Assembly (NCBI GenBank): GCA_019308655.1
Contig: JAFDHS010000083.1
Location: 1-9,899 of the forward strand
Direction of reading: 5' to 3'
Source of the DNA: Deltaproteobacteria bacterium
GTDB lineage: Bacteria; Desulfobacterota; Desulfobacteria; Desulfobacterales; JAFDHS01
Length of the DNA stretch: 9,899 nt
The notes below the pieces were generated by a model. The model had not been told where the DNA came from. It saw nothing but the letters and a program-made list of their open reading frames with translations, and did no database searches. Of the stretch, positions 1 through 5,260 are shown in pieces. Both the position numbers and the translations under genes were made by a program. The number at the start of each line of letters is the position of its first letter. Within the stretch, counting starts at the first letter, position 1.

Positions 1-1
1 T

Positions 2-262
2 GATGTTGATCCCGGTGGATGGGATGAGATTCCTTCATCAAAACTGATTATTCCCCTTGACACGCATATGCACAGAATATGTCAAAGCCTGGGGTTGACC
101 CGACGAAAACAGGCAAACATGCGTACTGCTCTTGAGGCAACCGATGCGTTTAAAAAAATAGTCCCCGAAGATCCGGTCAGGTACGATTTTGCATTAACCC
201 GTCTGGGAATCAGGGATGATACCGATTTGGACGGTTTTCTAAATGATCGGCATAAAAAATGA
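2..262 (+). CDS. DUF2400 / TIGR02757 family protein, C-terminal part
   Basis: The frame is open from base 2, so the gene starts outside the window; 86 codons of its 3' end are present. The stretch reading LIIPLDTHMHRI, then LTRRKQANMRTALEAT and PVRYDFALTRLGIR, is what I recognise as the conserved C-terminus of the DUF2400 (TIGR02757) family, a group of uncharacterised bacterial proteins of roughly 250-300 residues. The function is unknown. The stop codon overlaps the start of the next gene (ATGA), so the two were probably one transcript and translationally coupled. The internal ATG at 68 lies inside the conserved block and is not the true start. Confidence 0.85.
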   Translation, partial: DVDPGGWDEIPSSKLIIPLDTHMHRICQSLGLTRRKQANMRTALEATDAFKKIVPEDPVRYDFALTRLGIRDDTDLDGFLNDRHKK

Positions 263-728
263 AAATCAGATACAACGCTCCCATAATTTTGACGTATACG
301 CTGTTTTGCATAGGTGTTTTATTCGTTGATACGCTGACCGGCCATCAAATTACCCGCCGCTTTTTTATGGTGTATTCATTCCCAGTCCTCTCGGACCCTG
401 TTCAGTATTTCAGAATGTTTTCATACATTATCGGTCATGCAAACTGGTCTCATCTTGCCGGAAATTTTTCAATTATATTGCTTATCGGACCGCTGCTTGA
501 AGAAAAATATGGTTCGGCAAAGCTGTTTGAAATGATCATCTTTACAGCCGTGATCACAGCCCTTTTGAATATGATTTTATTTCATTCCGGTCTGCTGGGT
601 GCCAGCGTGTTGCTGCCTTGTTTTTGGGAAACGAAGTTTTTAAAAGCTTAAATTCGGACAATATTTCCCAGTTTTCACACATTATCGGAGGGATAGTGGG
701 CGCCATCTACGGCTTTTTACGCCGGTAA
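259..728 (+). pseudogene. Rhomboid family intramembrane serine protease, internal deletion and frameshift
   Basis: The frame from 259 encodes a multi-span membrane protein with the rhomboid signature HANWSHLAGNFS near residues 55-66 and reaches GLLGAS, the start of the GxSG active-site motif. It then shifts into VLLPCFWETK and stops at 651. The missing C-terminus continues in another frame from 609 to the TAA at 726-728: a hydrophobic stretch ending LFLGNEVFKSL, then SQFSHIIGGIVG with the expected catalytic histidine. Compared with what I know of the family, about 25-30 residues between the catalytic serine and LFLG are missing, with a net frame change. The catalytic Ser and His codons both survive but are out of frame, so the product is probably inactive. 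An assembly error is the alternative. Its start overlaps the DUF2400 stop by 4 bases. Confidence 0.8.
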
Positions 729-763
729 TCGGAGAGCATAAAGTCCGATCAAGCTAATTTTTT
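728..763 (+). terminator. Possible weak rho-independent terminator after the rhomboid gene
   Basis: A 6-bp perfect stem (ATCGGA at 728-733, TCCGAT at 744-749) with a 10-base loop overlaps the restored rhomboid stop codon. A run of six T (758-763) follows after an 8-base gap. The short stem and the gap make this a weak candidate. Confidence 0.35.
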
Positions 764-1113
764 GATATTATAATTGACATTGAGCAGGTATTTTGACCAA
801 AATTTGATTTGTTTTGCATTAAATTTCAATCACTTATAAACTTTCTTTAAAATCAACCACTTAGATTTTGTTAAAAATAGTAATAATTTCATTAAGTTGA
901 AAAAATTAAAAAGGCAAATTTTGTTAAAAAACGATAGTATTAGACTCTAACTATTTGATTTTATTGCTGCTCAATGTCGGTTATAAGCAAAATACTTATA
1001 AAATATATATTTAGGTATTTACTGCTTCTTTGCAATATTGAACAATGCAAGCCGTTATGATAGCTTCACACTATGAATTAATTATTGCAAACTGAATTAA
1101 CCGGAACCTGTTT
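729..1113. other. AT-rich gene-free spacer
   Basis: No frame here looks coding. The segment is very AT-rich and holds a 12-bp inverted repeat pair (776-787 and 967-978, listed separately) and two copies of ATTTTGTTAAAAA about 52 bases apart. TATGAT at 1056-1061 could be a -10 box for mntA, but I see no convincing -35 at the right distance. Confidence 0.7.
776..978. repeat. 12-bp inverted repeat pair bounding a 203-bp AT-rich segment
   Basis: GACATTGAGCAG at 776-787 is the exact reverse complement of CTGCTCAATGTC at 967-978. The enclosed 179 bases are AT-rich and non-coding. The layout resembles a degenerate miniature transposable element, but I see no clear target-site duplication next to the arms, so the identity is open. 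Confidence 0.45.
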
Positions 1114-1452
1114 ATGGAAAGTATAAAAATATATAAAAATCAACATATAAAACCAAACTTTGTTTTTCTGAAGGCAGATTTAGATAAAATATGCAGACGA
1201 TTCAATGTTAGAAAACTGATGAGTTTCGGATCCGTCAATACAAATAAATTCGGTATAAACAGTGATATTGATATATTAGTAAAATTCGGTGATTCAGAAG
1301 CAAACGATCTTTTTGAACGTTATTTCGGGCTTAAAGAACAATTGGAAGAACTTTTCAAAATGCCTGTAGAGCTTGTTATTGAAAAGGACTTTAAAAATCC
1401 CTATTTCCGTGAATCAGTCAACAAAACAAAGCGGGTAATTTATGAAGCCTGA
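1114..1452 (+). CDS. mntA: MntA-type nucleotidyltransferase antitoxin
   Basis: A 112-residue minimal nucleotidyltransferase (MNT, polymerase beta-like fold). The catalytic signature is clear: G39-S40, ten residues, then D51-I-D53, the GSX10DXD motif of the MntA antitoxins. In this family MntA neutralises the HEPN toxin HepT by attaching AMP to a tyrosine near the toxin's active site. The third metal-binding acidic residue, usually Asp in a V-D-L-V context, appears here as Glu86 in PVELVIE, a conservative change. The gene overlaps hepT by 11 bases, the usual operon order. The N-terminus before about residue 20 has no clear match, and no strong Shine-Dalgarno sequence precedes the ATG, so an internal start is possible. 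Confidence 0.88.
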   Translation: MESIKIYKNQHIKPNFVFLKADLDKICRRFNVRKLMSFGSVNTNKFGINSDIDILVKFGDSEANDLFERYFGLKEQLEELFKMPVELVIEKDFKNPYFRESVNKTKRVIYEA

Positions 1453-1780
1453 AATAAAAAAATATCTTTTTGATATTCAAGAAGCGATATCGGATATAGA
1501 AGAATTTACAGATGGTAAAGAATACGATGAATATGAGCTAAGCAGGTTGCTCCAAGCGGCTGTTGAAAGAAAGTTTGAAATAATCGGTGAGGCCCTGAAT
1601 CGGATAAAATCAGTTGATTCGGAATTCATAGAAGATATAACCGACTACAGGAGAATAATCGGATTCAGGAATATCATAGCACATGGTTATGATGTCCTTG
1701 AAAGCGAACTTGTCTGGACGGTTATCAAAAAGCATTTACCAATATTAAAAAAAGAAGTTACTGAATTTATTAACGCATAA
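1442..1780 (+). CDS. hepT: HepT-type HEPN ribonuclease toxin
   Basis: A 112-residue, mostly helical HEPN protein (DUF86/HepT family). The toxin motif RX4HXY is intact as R76-N-I-I-A-H81-G-Y83 within GFRNIIAHGYD. In characterised HepT proteins Arg and His make the RNase site and the Tyr is the residue AMPylated by MntA. The upstream, overlapping mntA completes a canonical type VII toxin-antitoxin pair. Length is normal and I see no disruption, so the module is probably functional. Confidence 0.9.
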   Translation: MKPEIKKYLFDIQEAISDIEEFTDGKEYDEYELSRLLQAAVERKFEIIGEALNRIKSVDSEFIEDITDYRRIIGFRNIIAHGYDVLESELVWTVIKKHLPILKKEVTEFINA

Positions 1781-1828
1781 CCCCAGGGAAAGTTGAAATA
1801 CCAGGCTTTGTATTCGCCGGCTGGATTT

Positions 1829-2155
1829 CTACTTTGCACTTTCTTTTTGTTTCGGGAAAACCTCGGGCGGCATCGGCCCGAAAATTTCAATCAGGTTAAC
1901 CTCAAACCCTTCAATAACCTGAGACGCAATAATATCTTCTCCGGTGTAAATATCTGCTTTTCCATATTGATTGTCTCTGATCATGCGGTATATCATTATC
2001 GTTTTATCCGTGGGGTGAACCAGCCAGTATTCTTTAACACCGTGCTTTTCATATAGATCGCGTTTGATCTTAAGGTCTTTTGCGGCTGTTGACACCGTGC
2101 TTTTCATATAGATCGCGTTTGATCTTAAGGTCTTTTGCGGCTGTTGCAGGAACAA
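1829..2155 (-). pseudogene. Uma2 family endonuclease, C-terminal fragment broken by a tandem duplication
   Basis: The minus-strand frame ending with TAG at 1829-1831 encodes TAAKDLKIKRDLYEKHG, then VKEYWLVHP and EVNLIEIFGPMPP, the conserved C-terminal half of Uma2 (DUF820) proteins, PD-(D/E)XK nuclease-fold proteins of about 190 residues that are abundant in bacteria with many mobile elements. Only about 90 family residues are left. Directly upstream the coding sequence is duplicated as a perfect 55-bp tandem repeat, which shifts the frame, so the nominal N-terminus (MFLQQPQKTLRS...) is the same DNA read out of frame. Upstream of 2146 only a short KIIVPATAAKD stretch resembles the family. The N-terminal half with the catalytic Asp is absent. 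It lies 112 bases downstream of the antitoxin gene. Confidence 0.85.
2037..2146. repeat. Perfect 55-bp tandem duplication
   Basis: Bases 2037-2091 and 2092-2146 are identical over 55 positions and directly adjacent; the identity ends sharply on both sides. The unit lies inside the Uma2 fragment, and because 55 is not a multiple of three it breaks the frame. Confidence 0.95.
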
Positions 2156-2267
2156 TAATCTTTATAGGAAAAAAACTTGCCTGTTTTACGGGCCAGAGTT
2201 GACGTGACCTTTATATTCCTTTGTATTTGAATGGGTTTCGGATCAATTTTTACCCATCCGCTTGCCG

Positions 2268-2540
2268 TTATGCACCAAGTTCTTTTTTAATTCGTTCAGC
2301 TAAAAATATCTTTAAGAGAGATTGGTACGGTACATCTCTTTTATTTGCCCTTTTATTTGCCAAGAGCTTAAGCTCTTCTATCATTGATTGCGGAAGACGA
2401 ATCGATATTTTTTTAACCGACGGTTTTAAGTTGGAAAGGGTAACTCGTTCAGCCTGTTTCCAGTCAATAAACTCTGTTGAATCATGGCTTTCCCAAAATT
2501 CTCTTTCTTCATCTTCATTTTTGAATTCAGGTATTTTCAT
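2268..2540 (-). CDS. CopG-type (ribbon-helix-helix) antitoxin of a BrnT toxin
   Basis: A 90-residue protein. The N-terminus IPEFKNEDEEREFWESHD is typical of the CopG_antitoxin family (Pfam PF12441), which partners BrnT-like toxins. A ribbon-helix-helix DNA-binding part follows: strand KKISIRLP at 43-50, then helices up to LLKIFLAERIKKEL. The protein should bind and inhibit the toxin and repress the operon. It overlaps the toxin gene by 4 bases (ATGA). One oddity is ANKRANKRDVPYQSL (61-75), where relatives usually read only ANKRDVPYQ; the extra four residues come from a 12-bp tandem duplication and sit in the turn between the two helices. Confidence 0.87.
   Translation of the reverse strand: MKIPEFKNEDEEREFWESHDSTEFIDWKQAERVTLSNLKPSVKKISIRLPQSMIEELKLLANKRANKRDVPYQSLLKIFLAERIKKELGA
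2338..2361. repeat. In-frame 12-bp tandem duplication in the antitoxin gene
   Basis: CTTTTATTTGCC occurs at 2338-2349 and again at 2350-2361. On the minus strand it encodes the repeated ANKR of the antitoxin. Being a multiple of three it keeps the frame. Confidence 0.85.
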
Positions 2541-2842
2541 ACTTTATATACCTCCCGTTCTTTTTGACTCATGTCCCTGGCCGAGATTACTCGTATAAGA
2601 TTTTTGCGGACAGTGAATGCAATAAAAAGAAACCGCTTTAAGTCAGTTTGCCCAAGTGCATAATATCTTGTTTCATTTTGAGAGTGCTTTATGTCATCTT
2701 GAATAAGTAATGGTTGATTGAAAAATATTTGTTCACACTCAGAAGGCGTAACTTTATGTTTGTGCCGGTTTTTATTTGAATTTCCTTCGTCCCAGTCAAA
2801 ACCGGTGCACCTGATCAGTATTTCTTTGGCTATCTTATCCAT
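2537..2842 (-). CDS. BrnT family toxin
   Basis: A 101-residue protein matching the BrnT family (PF04365, RelE-like ribonuclease fold). Visible family marks are FDWDEGNSNKNRHKHKVT at 15-32 (family pattern F-W-D-x-x-K-x-x-x-N-x-x-K-H-x-V), ETRYYALGQTD at 57-67, and IRVISARDMSQKEREVY at 83-99. The family cuts RNA and stalls translation, and is held in check by its antitoxin encoded just downstream and overlapping by 4 bases. A vegetative-type promoter lies immediately upstream. Length is normal and no key motif is lost. Confidence 0.9.
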   Translation of the reverse strand: MDKIAKEILIRCTGFDWDEGNSNKNRHKHKVTPSECEQIFFNQPLLIQDDIKHSQNETRYYALGQTDLKRFLFIAFTVRKNLIRVISARDMSQKEREVYKV

Positions 2843-2850
2843 AGATTAAA

Positions 2851-2878
2851 GATATATTTATGGTATACATTTTGTCAA
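2851..2878 (-). promoter_or_regulatory. Probable sigma-70 promoter of the brnT/antitoxin operon
   Basis: On the minus strand TTGACA (2878-2873), a 16-base spacer and TATATC (2856-2851) precede the toxin ATG at 2842. The spacer holds TATGGTATACAT-like symmetry around GTATAC, a possible operator for the ribbon-helix-helix antitoxin. The perfect -35 and close position support the call; the -10 is imperfect. Confidence 0.6.
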
Positions 2879-2883
2879 GTTTG

Positions 2884-4077
2884 TTAATGATACTTGAATT
2901 CTTCATCCGGTTTGTCGTAAACTCTGGCTTTTATTTGGCGGATCAGTTGTGAAGCATATCTCCAGAAATCGAATTTATCCATGATGATTCCGTCTAAACC
3001 GGCGGCCATATTCATCTTGTCCAGGACTTTTTGCAGAACCTGAGCGATGATGTCGGTTGTGTAATTTTCAATATGATGTTCAATGAAGACGGATGGATTG
3101 AATCGGGTTTCATGCTGATTGATTTGACTGTAGATTTGATCAATGTCTAATTTTTCTTTTTCAACGGCTTCAGGCTCTTCCGGTTCAGGTTTTTCCAATT
3201 CGGGTGCTTTGTCTTCTCCGCATATCATGGCTCTGAGTTGCGCCAATGTGGGTACGCCTTCGGGTAACTCATCATCGGGGATATAGACCAGGTTCCGCTC
3301 GTCTTCCTCACATTTCTTGATCATCTTGTCCCAGAGTTCTTCACGGGTAGGCATATCTTCAAAGCGCTGCTGAGCTTCCCTGATGTATTCGGCCTCGTTA
3401 TAGTTAGGGCCTATACGTTTGATAATGGCGATGGCATAGCCCCAAACTTCAAAGCATTTATCAACACCTGATGATAATTTTTTCAAGACGGCCTGTAAGG
3501 TCTCTTTGACGGCATCGGCAGGAAACAGCTTGATGTATTTACTGAAAAAAGCCGCTGGATTAAACCGGATCTCAAAACCGTTGATTTTGGCAAAGAGATC
3601 ATCAAAATCAAATTGTTTTTCGTCAACGGTCGGCTCGGCCGGAGCTTTTAAGAATTGTTGGTTTATATAAAAGGAACCCGGGGCTTTTTCACCGGACATT
3701 TCAGGGGACATGACCGTTTTGTAGGCGGGATGCCAGAGGAAAAAATAATGGCAGCTTTTTTTGAAAAGATGTCGTTCGATCAGTGTGGGACGTTCAACTT
3801 CAATGAACTTTTTTTCTTCAAGGGAGTGAATCAACCGTCTGATTTGTCTGGTGGTACAATCGAGTTTAGCAGCGAGGGTGCTTTGTTTGGGATAACATTT
3901 TCCATCCATGAACGCATATTGGTTTAAGACCTGGAGCAGTTTTTTTTCAGTGACGGTCAGGATATCCGGAAAGGCGGGATTGTAGAGAATTTTCAGATAA
4001 TTCCCATCAAATGTCTGATAGGGAACGATTCGTTCTTGACGATTCCCGGCGGGATCGCTAAAGTATCGAGCAGTCAT
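2884..4077 (-). CDS. Winged-helix protein with duplicated C-terminal domain, replication-initiator-like
   Basis: A 397-residue protein starting at ATG 4077, preceded by a good Shine-Dalgarno (AAGGA) about 6 bases upstream. Residues 41-95 form a helix-turn-helix domain of the HTH_36 type (LTVTEKKLLQVL, then CYPKQSTLAAKLDCTTRQIRR), common in plasmid and phage replication initiators and regulators. Two related segments follow: 156-222 and 309-382, each beginning D-x-x-x-x-x-I-N-x-x-E-x-R-F-N-P and ending F-x-x-W-x-Y-A-x-x-I-I/R-x-I. They are joined by an acidic, proline-rich linker (about 290-308). I do not recognise the repeated domain; its spacing recalls helicase-loader-binding modules of initiator proteins, but that is a guess. 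A promoter and structured leader lie upstream. It could equally be a regulator or a remnant of an integrated element. Confidence 0.8.
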   Translation of the reverse strand: MTARYFSDPAGNRQERIVPYQTFDGNYLKILYNPAFPDILTVTEKKLLQVLNQYAFMDGKCYPKQSTLAAKLDCTTRQIRRLIHSLEEKKFIEVERPTLIERHLFKKSCHYFFLWHPAYKTVMSPEMSGEKAPGSFYINQQFLKAPAEPTVDEKQFDFDDLFAKINGFEIRFNPAAFFSKYIKLFPADAVKETLQAVLKKLSSGVDKCFEVWGYAIAIIKRIGPNYNEAEYIREAQQRFEDMPTREELWDKMIKKCEEDERNLVYIPDDELPEGVPTLAQLRAMICGEDKAPELEKPEPEEPEAVEKEKLDIDQIYSQINQHETRFNPSVFIEHHIENYTTDIIAQVLQKVLDKMNMAAGLDGIIMDKFDFWRYASQLIRQIKARVYDKPDEEFKYH

Positions 4078-4102
4078 GTTGTCCTTATTGTAGGTAAGGT
4101 TG

Positions 4103-4168
4103 CATGATCAGAGCCTCGTTGGATGCTGGTAACATCCGGCGGGGCTTGCTTATTTGAAGCTGATCATG
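4103..4168 (-). promoter_or_regulatory. Structured 5' leader of the winged-helix gene (three nested stems)
   Basis: CATGATCAG (4103-4111) pairs perfectly with CTGATCATG (4160-4168). Inside, AGCCTCG (4112-4118) pairs with CGGGGCT (4140-4146) with one wobble, and GGATG (4121-4125) pairs with CATCC (4133-4137) around a 7-base loop. A 13-base single-stranded bulge lies on one side. The structure falls between the predicted promoter and the ATG at 4077, so it would be in the transcript leader. I do not recognise it as a known RNA family. A structured DNA element such as an origin hairpin is an alternative. Confidence 0.5.
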
Positions 4169-4182
4169 ATTGAGTTGGGTTA

Positions 4183-4211
4183 ACCATAATCTTTTGCGAT
4201 GGAAATATCAA
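4183..4211 (-). promoter_or_regulatory. Probable sigma-70 promoter of the winged-helix gene
   Basis: On the minus strand TTGATA (4211-4206) is followed after 17 bases by TATGGT (4188-4183). The expected transcription start near 4176 leaves a leader of roughly 100 bases that contains the whole nested-stem structure. Confidence 0.5.
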
Positions 4212-4255
4212 GCGTAAATAGTAAGAAGAAAGCAGTGAAGGATTTCTCGTTTTCA

Positions 4256-4447
4256 TGCTCCCGCGTGGGAATGCATAATCATGTTGATGGAATATATCCA
4301 ATCCCAAACTCGTAGGGGCAGGCCCCCGTGCCTGGCCTGTCAATCAATGCTGGAAAATAAAGAGGCAAACTCAGGCAATGGGGCAACCACAGGGGGTTGC
4401 CCCTACAGATATTTTTCGTTCCTGCTCGTCTGCGTTGAAATGCATAA
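4256..4447. repeat. Diverged direct repeats flanking the REP-like palindrome
   Basis: The pattern TGCTC-(2-4 bases)-GCGT-(3 bases)-AATGCATAA occurs at 4256-4278 and again at 4423-4447, on either side of the palindrome at 4311-4406. A similar preceding TCGTT is seen at both. It resembles a dispersed repeat family, but only these two copies are in the window. Confidence 0.45.
4311..4406. repeat. REP-like palindromic element, 96 bp
   Basis: The ends GTAGGGGCAGGCCCCC (4312-4327) and GGGGGTTGCCCCTAC (4392-4406) are imperfect inverted repeats. The right end also forms its own 9-bp hairpin (GGGGCAACC at 4380-4388 with GGTTGCCCC at 4395-4403), and the left end a smaller one (CAGGC/GCCTG). Elements of this form are known as dispersed intergenic repeats in several large bacterial genomes. 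It carries no gene. Confidence 0.7.
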
Positions 4448-4466
4448 ATAGGATACTTTTTAAATG

Positions 4467-4532
4467 ATAGCAAACTCTTAGCTTTTTTAGATTGACAAAA
4501 TAGCAAACTCTTAGCTTTTTTAGATTGACAAA
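4467..4532. repeat. Perfect 33-bp tandem duplication
   Basis: Bases 4467-4499 and 4500-4532 are identical and adjacent. Each copy ends with a TTGACA (-35-like), the second at 4525-4530 just upstream of the riboswitch. The best -10 at the right distance (TAAAGA, 4548-4553) is poor. Confidence 0.95.
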
Positions 4533-4561
4533 GTTTTTTGGTTTGAATAAAGATTATGTTT

Positions 4562-4638
4562 AAAAAGGCTAAACTTATCGTGAGGCAAGGGCGGAAAGCT
4601 ACGGGTCTTTTCTGAAAAAAGACAGCCAGGTTGCATGG
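4562..4638 (+). promoter_or_regulatory. Cyclic di-GMP-I (GEMM) riboswitch aptamer, apparently orphan
   Basis: The order of conserved blocks fits the GEMM-I consensus: GGCTAAACTT (4567-4576); a stem closed by the GNRA tetraloop GTGA (4580-4583) with CTTATC/GGCAAG arms; GGCGGAAAGC (4590-4599), matching GGACGCAAAGC; ACGGGTCT (4601-4608), whose stem pairs back to AGAC around 4620-4623; and CAGCCAGGTTGC (4623-4634), matching AGCCGGGTTGC. The class senses the second messenger c-di-GMP in the leader of regulated genes. The first stem has an A/C mismatch and a wobble, hinting at decay. On its strand the next gene-like sequence is over 900 bases away, beyond genes of opposite orientation, so it has no evident target. 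Confidence 0.7.
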
Positions 4639-4652
4639 AAAATTATACAGAT

Positions 4653-4690
4653 AAAAAAAGCCGCGCTATCTTTTGGGTAGTTCGGTTTAA
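4653..4690 (+). terminator. Decayed terminator or expression platform after the riboswitch
   Basis: AAAAAAAGCCG-CGCTATC-TTTTG-GGTAGTT-CGGTTT forms a roughly 12-position stem on the plus strand, with several G-U pairs and one mismatch, but the expected T-run is only TTT followed by A. On the minus strand a run of seven T follows but the stem is much weaker. It looks like a mutated terminator belonging to the riboswitch. Confidence 0.4.
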
Positions 4691-4695
4691 AAAAG

Positions 4696-4759
4696 AAATT
4701 TCAGAACATATTGTGAATTGCCAAGATAAATTTCAGAACATATTGTGAATTGCCAAGAT
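4696..4759. repeat. Perfect 32-bp tandem duplication
   Basis: Bases 4696-4727 and 4728-4759 are identical and adjacent, with clean ends. The segment is non-coding. Confidence 0.95.
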
Positions 4760-4808
4760 TTAAGATTTGACCCTCGCAACTCAAAAAACCTGGATCGAAA
4801 AAGAAAGA

Positions 4809-4827
4809 TAAGTAAGGTGTCCCCGGA
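4809..4827. repeat. Dispersed GTGTCCCCGGA motif, copy 1
   Basis: This 19-base stretch (TAAGTAAGGTGTCCCCGGA) matches 17 of 19 bases with the reverse complement of 9104-9122. Such CCCCGG motifs often lie near REP-associated transposase genes in related genomes, though no transposase is present here. Confidence 0.5.
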
Positions 4828-4847
4828 ATATTCGGAATTTGGCATTT

Positions 4848-5258
4848 CTACAGGTCTTGTATAAATACGAGTGGGGATACATTGAACTTAGAGCTTAGTT
4901 CTTTGACTTGCCTGATATTCAAGCTCCTTTTGCCTTTAAGTATTTCTGAAACAACCCCTTGGCTACCAATCTCCGGGAGGTCTGTTTGTTTTAAGTTATG
5001 TTCTTTTATCAAGTAGCGAAGTGTTTCAATAGGAGAACCATATATTGGTTGAATATTATTGTTTTCGTAGGTTTCAATTAAGTTGCCAATAGTTTCCATT
5101 AACGATGACAATGGGTGATTTTCATTTTCACCTATCTCGTCAATTAGGCTGTCGAGCAATGAAACAAGATTTTCGTACTCTGTTTCCGAGTGAGGGACAG
5201 AAAAAATATTTTTAATCGATGGCCAAATGTTGGCAATATTTTCAAGTTGTTGCTCCAT
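4848..5258 (-). CDS. higA: HigA-type antitoxin / HTH regulator
   Basis: A 136-residue protein. The C-terminal part from about residue 72 (IYGSPIETLRYLIKEHNLKQ, then LPEIGSQGVVSEILKGKR) is the HTH domain of the HigA family (COG5499), antitoxins of the HigB mRNA interferase that also repress the operon. The N-terminal half is helical and acidic. I chose ATG 5258 over the longer frame at 5276 because AAGGAGGG (5272-5265) is ideally placed as its ribosome site and because the codons upstream belong to the end of higB. The gene is full length and undamaged, while its partner upstream is broken, so it may now be a solitary regulator. Confidence 0.9.
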   Translation of the reverse strand: MEQQLENIANIWPSIKNIFSVPHSETEYENLVSLLDSLIDEIGENENHPLSSLMETIGNLIETYENNNIQPIYGSPIETLRYLIKEHNLKQTDLPEIGSQGVVSEILKGKRSLNIRQVKELSSKFNVSPLVFIQDL

Positions 5259-5260
5259 TA

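Larger units (their letters stand above)
4078..4847. other. Gene-free stretch rich in repeats and RNA-like structures
   Basis: No frame here looks coding; the 75-residue minus-strand frame at 4279-4506 merely reads through a REP-like palindrome. Listed separately are a structured leader (4103-4168) with its promoter, a REP-like palindrome flanked by diverged direct repeats, a 33-bp and a 32-bp tandem duplication, a c-di-GMP riboswitch and a dispersed GTGTCCCCGGA motif. Confidence 0.75.

Noticed and set aside
1114..1780. MntA/HepT pair as a novel system
   Set aside because: Both catalytic motifs match the known type VII toxin-antitoxin family; only the Asp-to-Glu change at residue 86 of MntA is unusual.
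1793..2056. Plus-strand 87-codon frame
   Set aside because: It is antisense to the Uma2 fragment, whose minus-strand protein has clear family homology.
3655..3927. Plus-strand 90-codon frame
   Set aside because: It lies wholly antisense inside the winged-helix gene and has no motif.
4103..4168. Nested stems as a tRNA, attC site or group II intron domain
   Set aside because: There is no acceptor/anticodon/T-loop pattern, no correctly oriented RYYYAAC/GTTRRRY pair and no domain V sequence.
4467..4759. The 32- and 33-bp repeats as a CRISPR array
   Set aside because: Each occurs in only two directly adjacent copies with no spacers, the two units are unrelated in sequence, and no cas gene is present.
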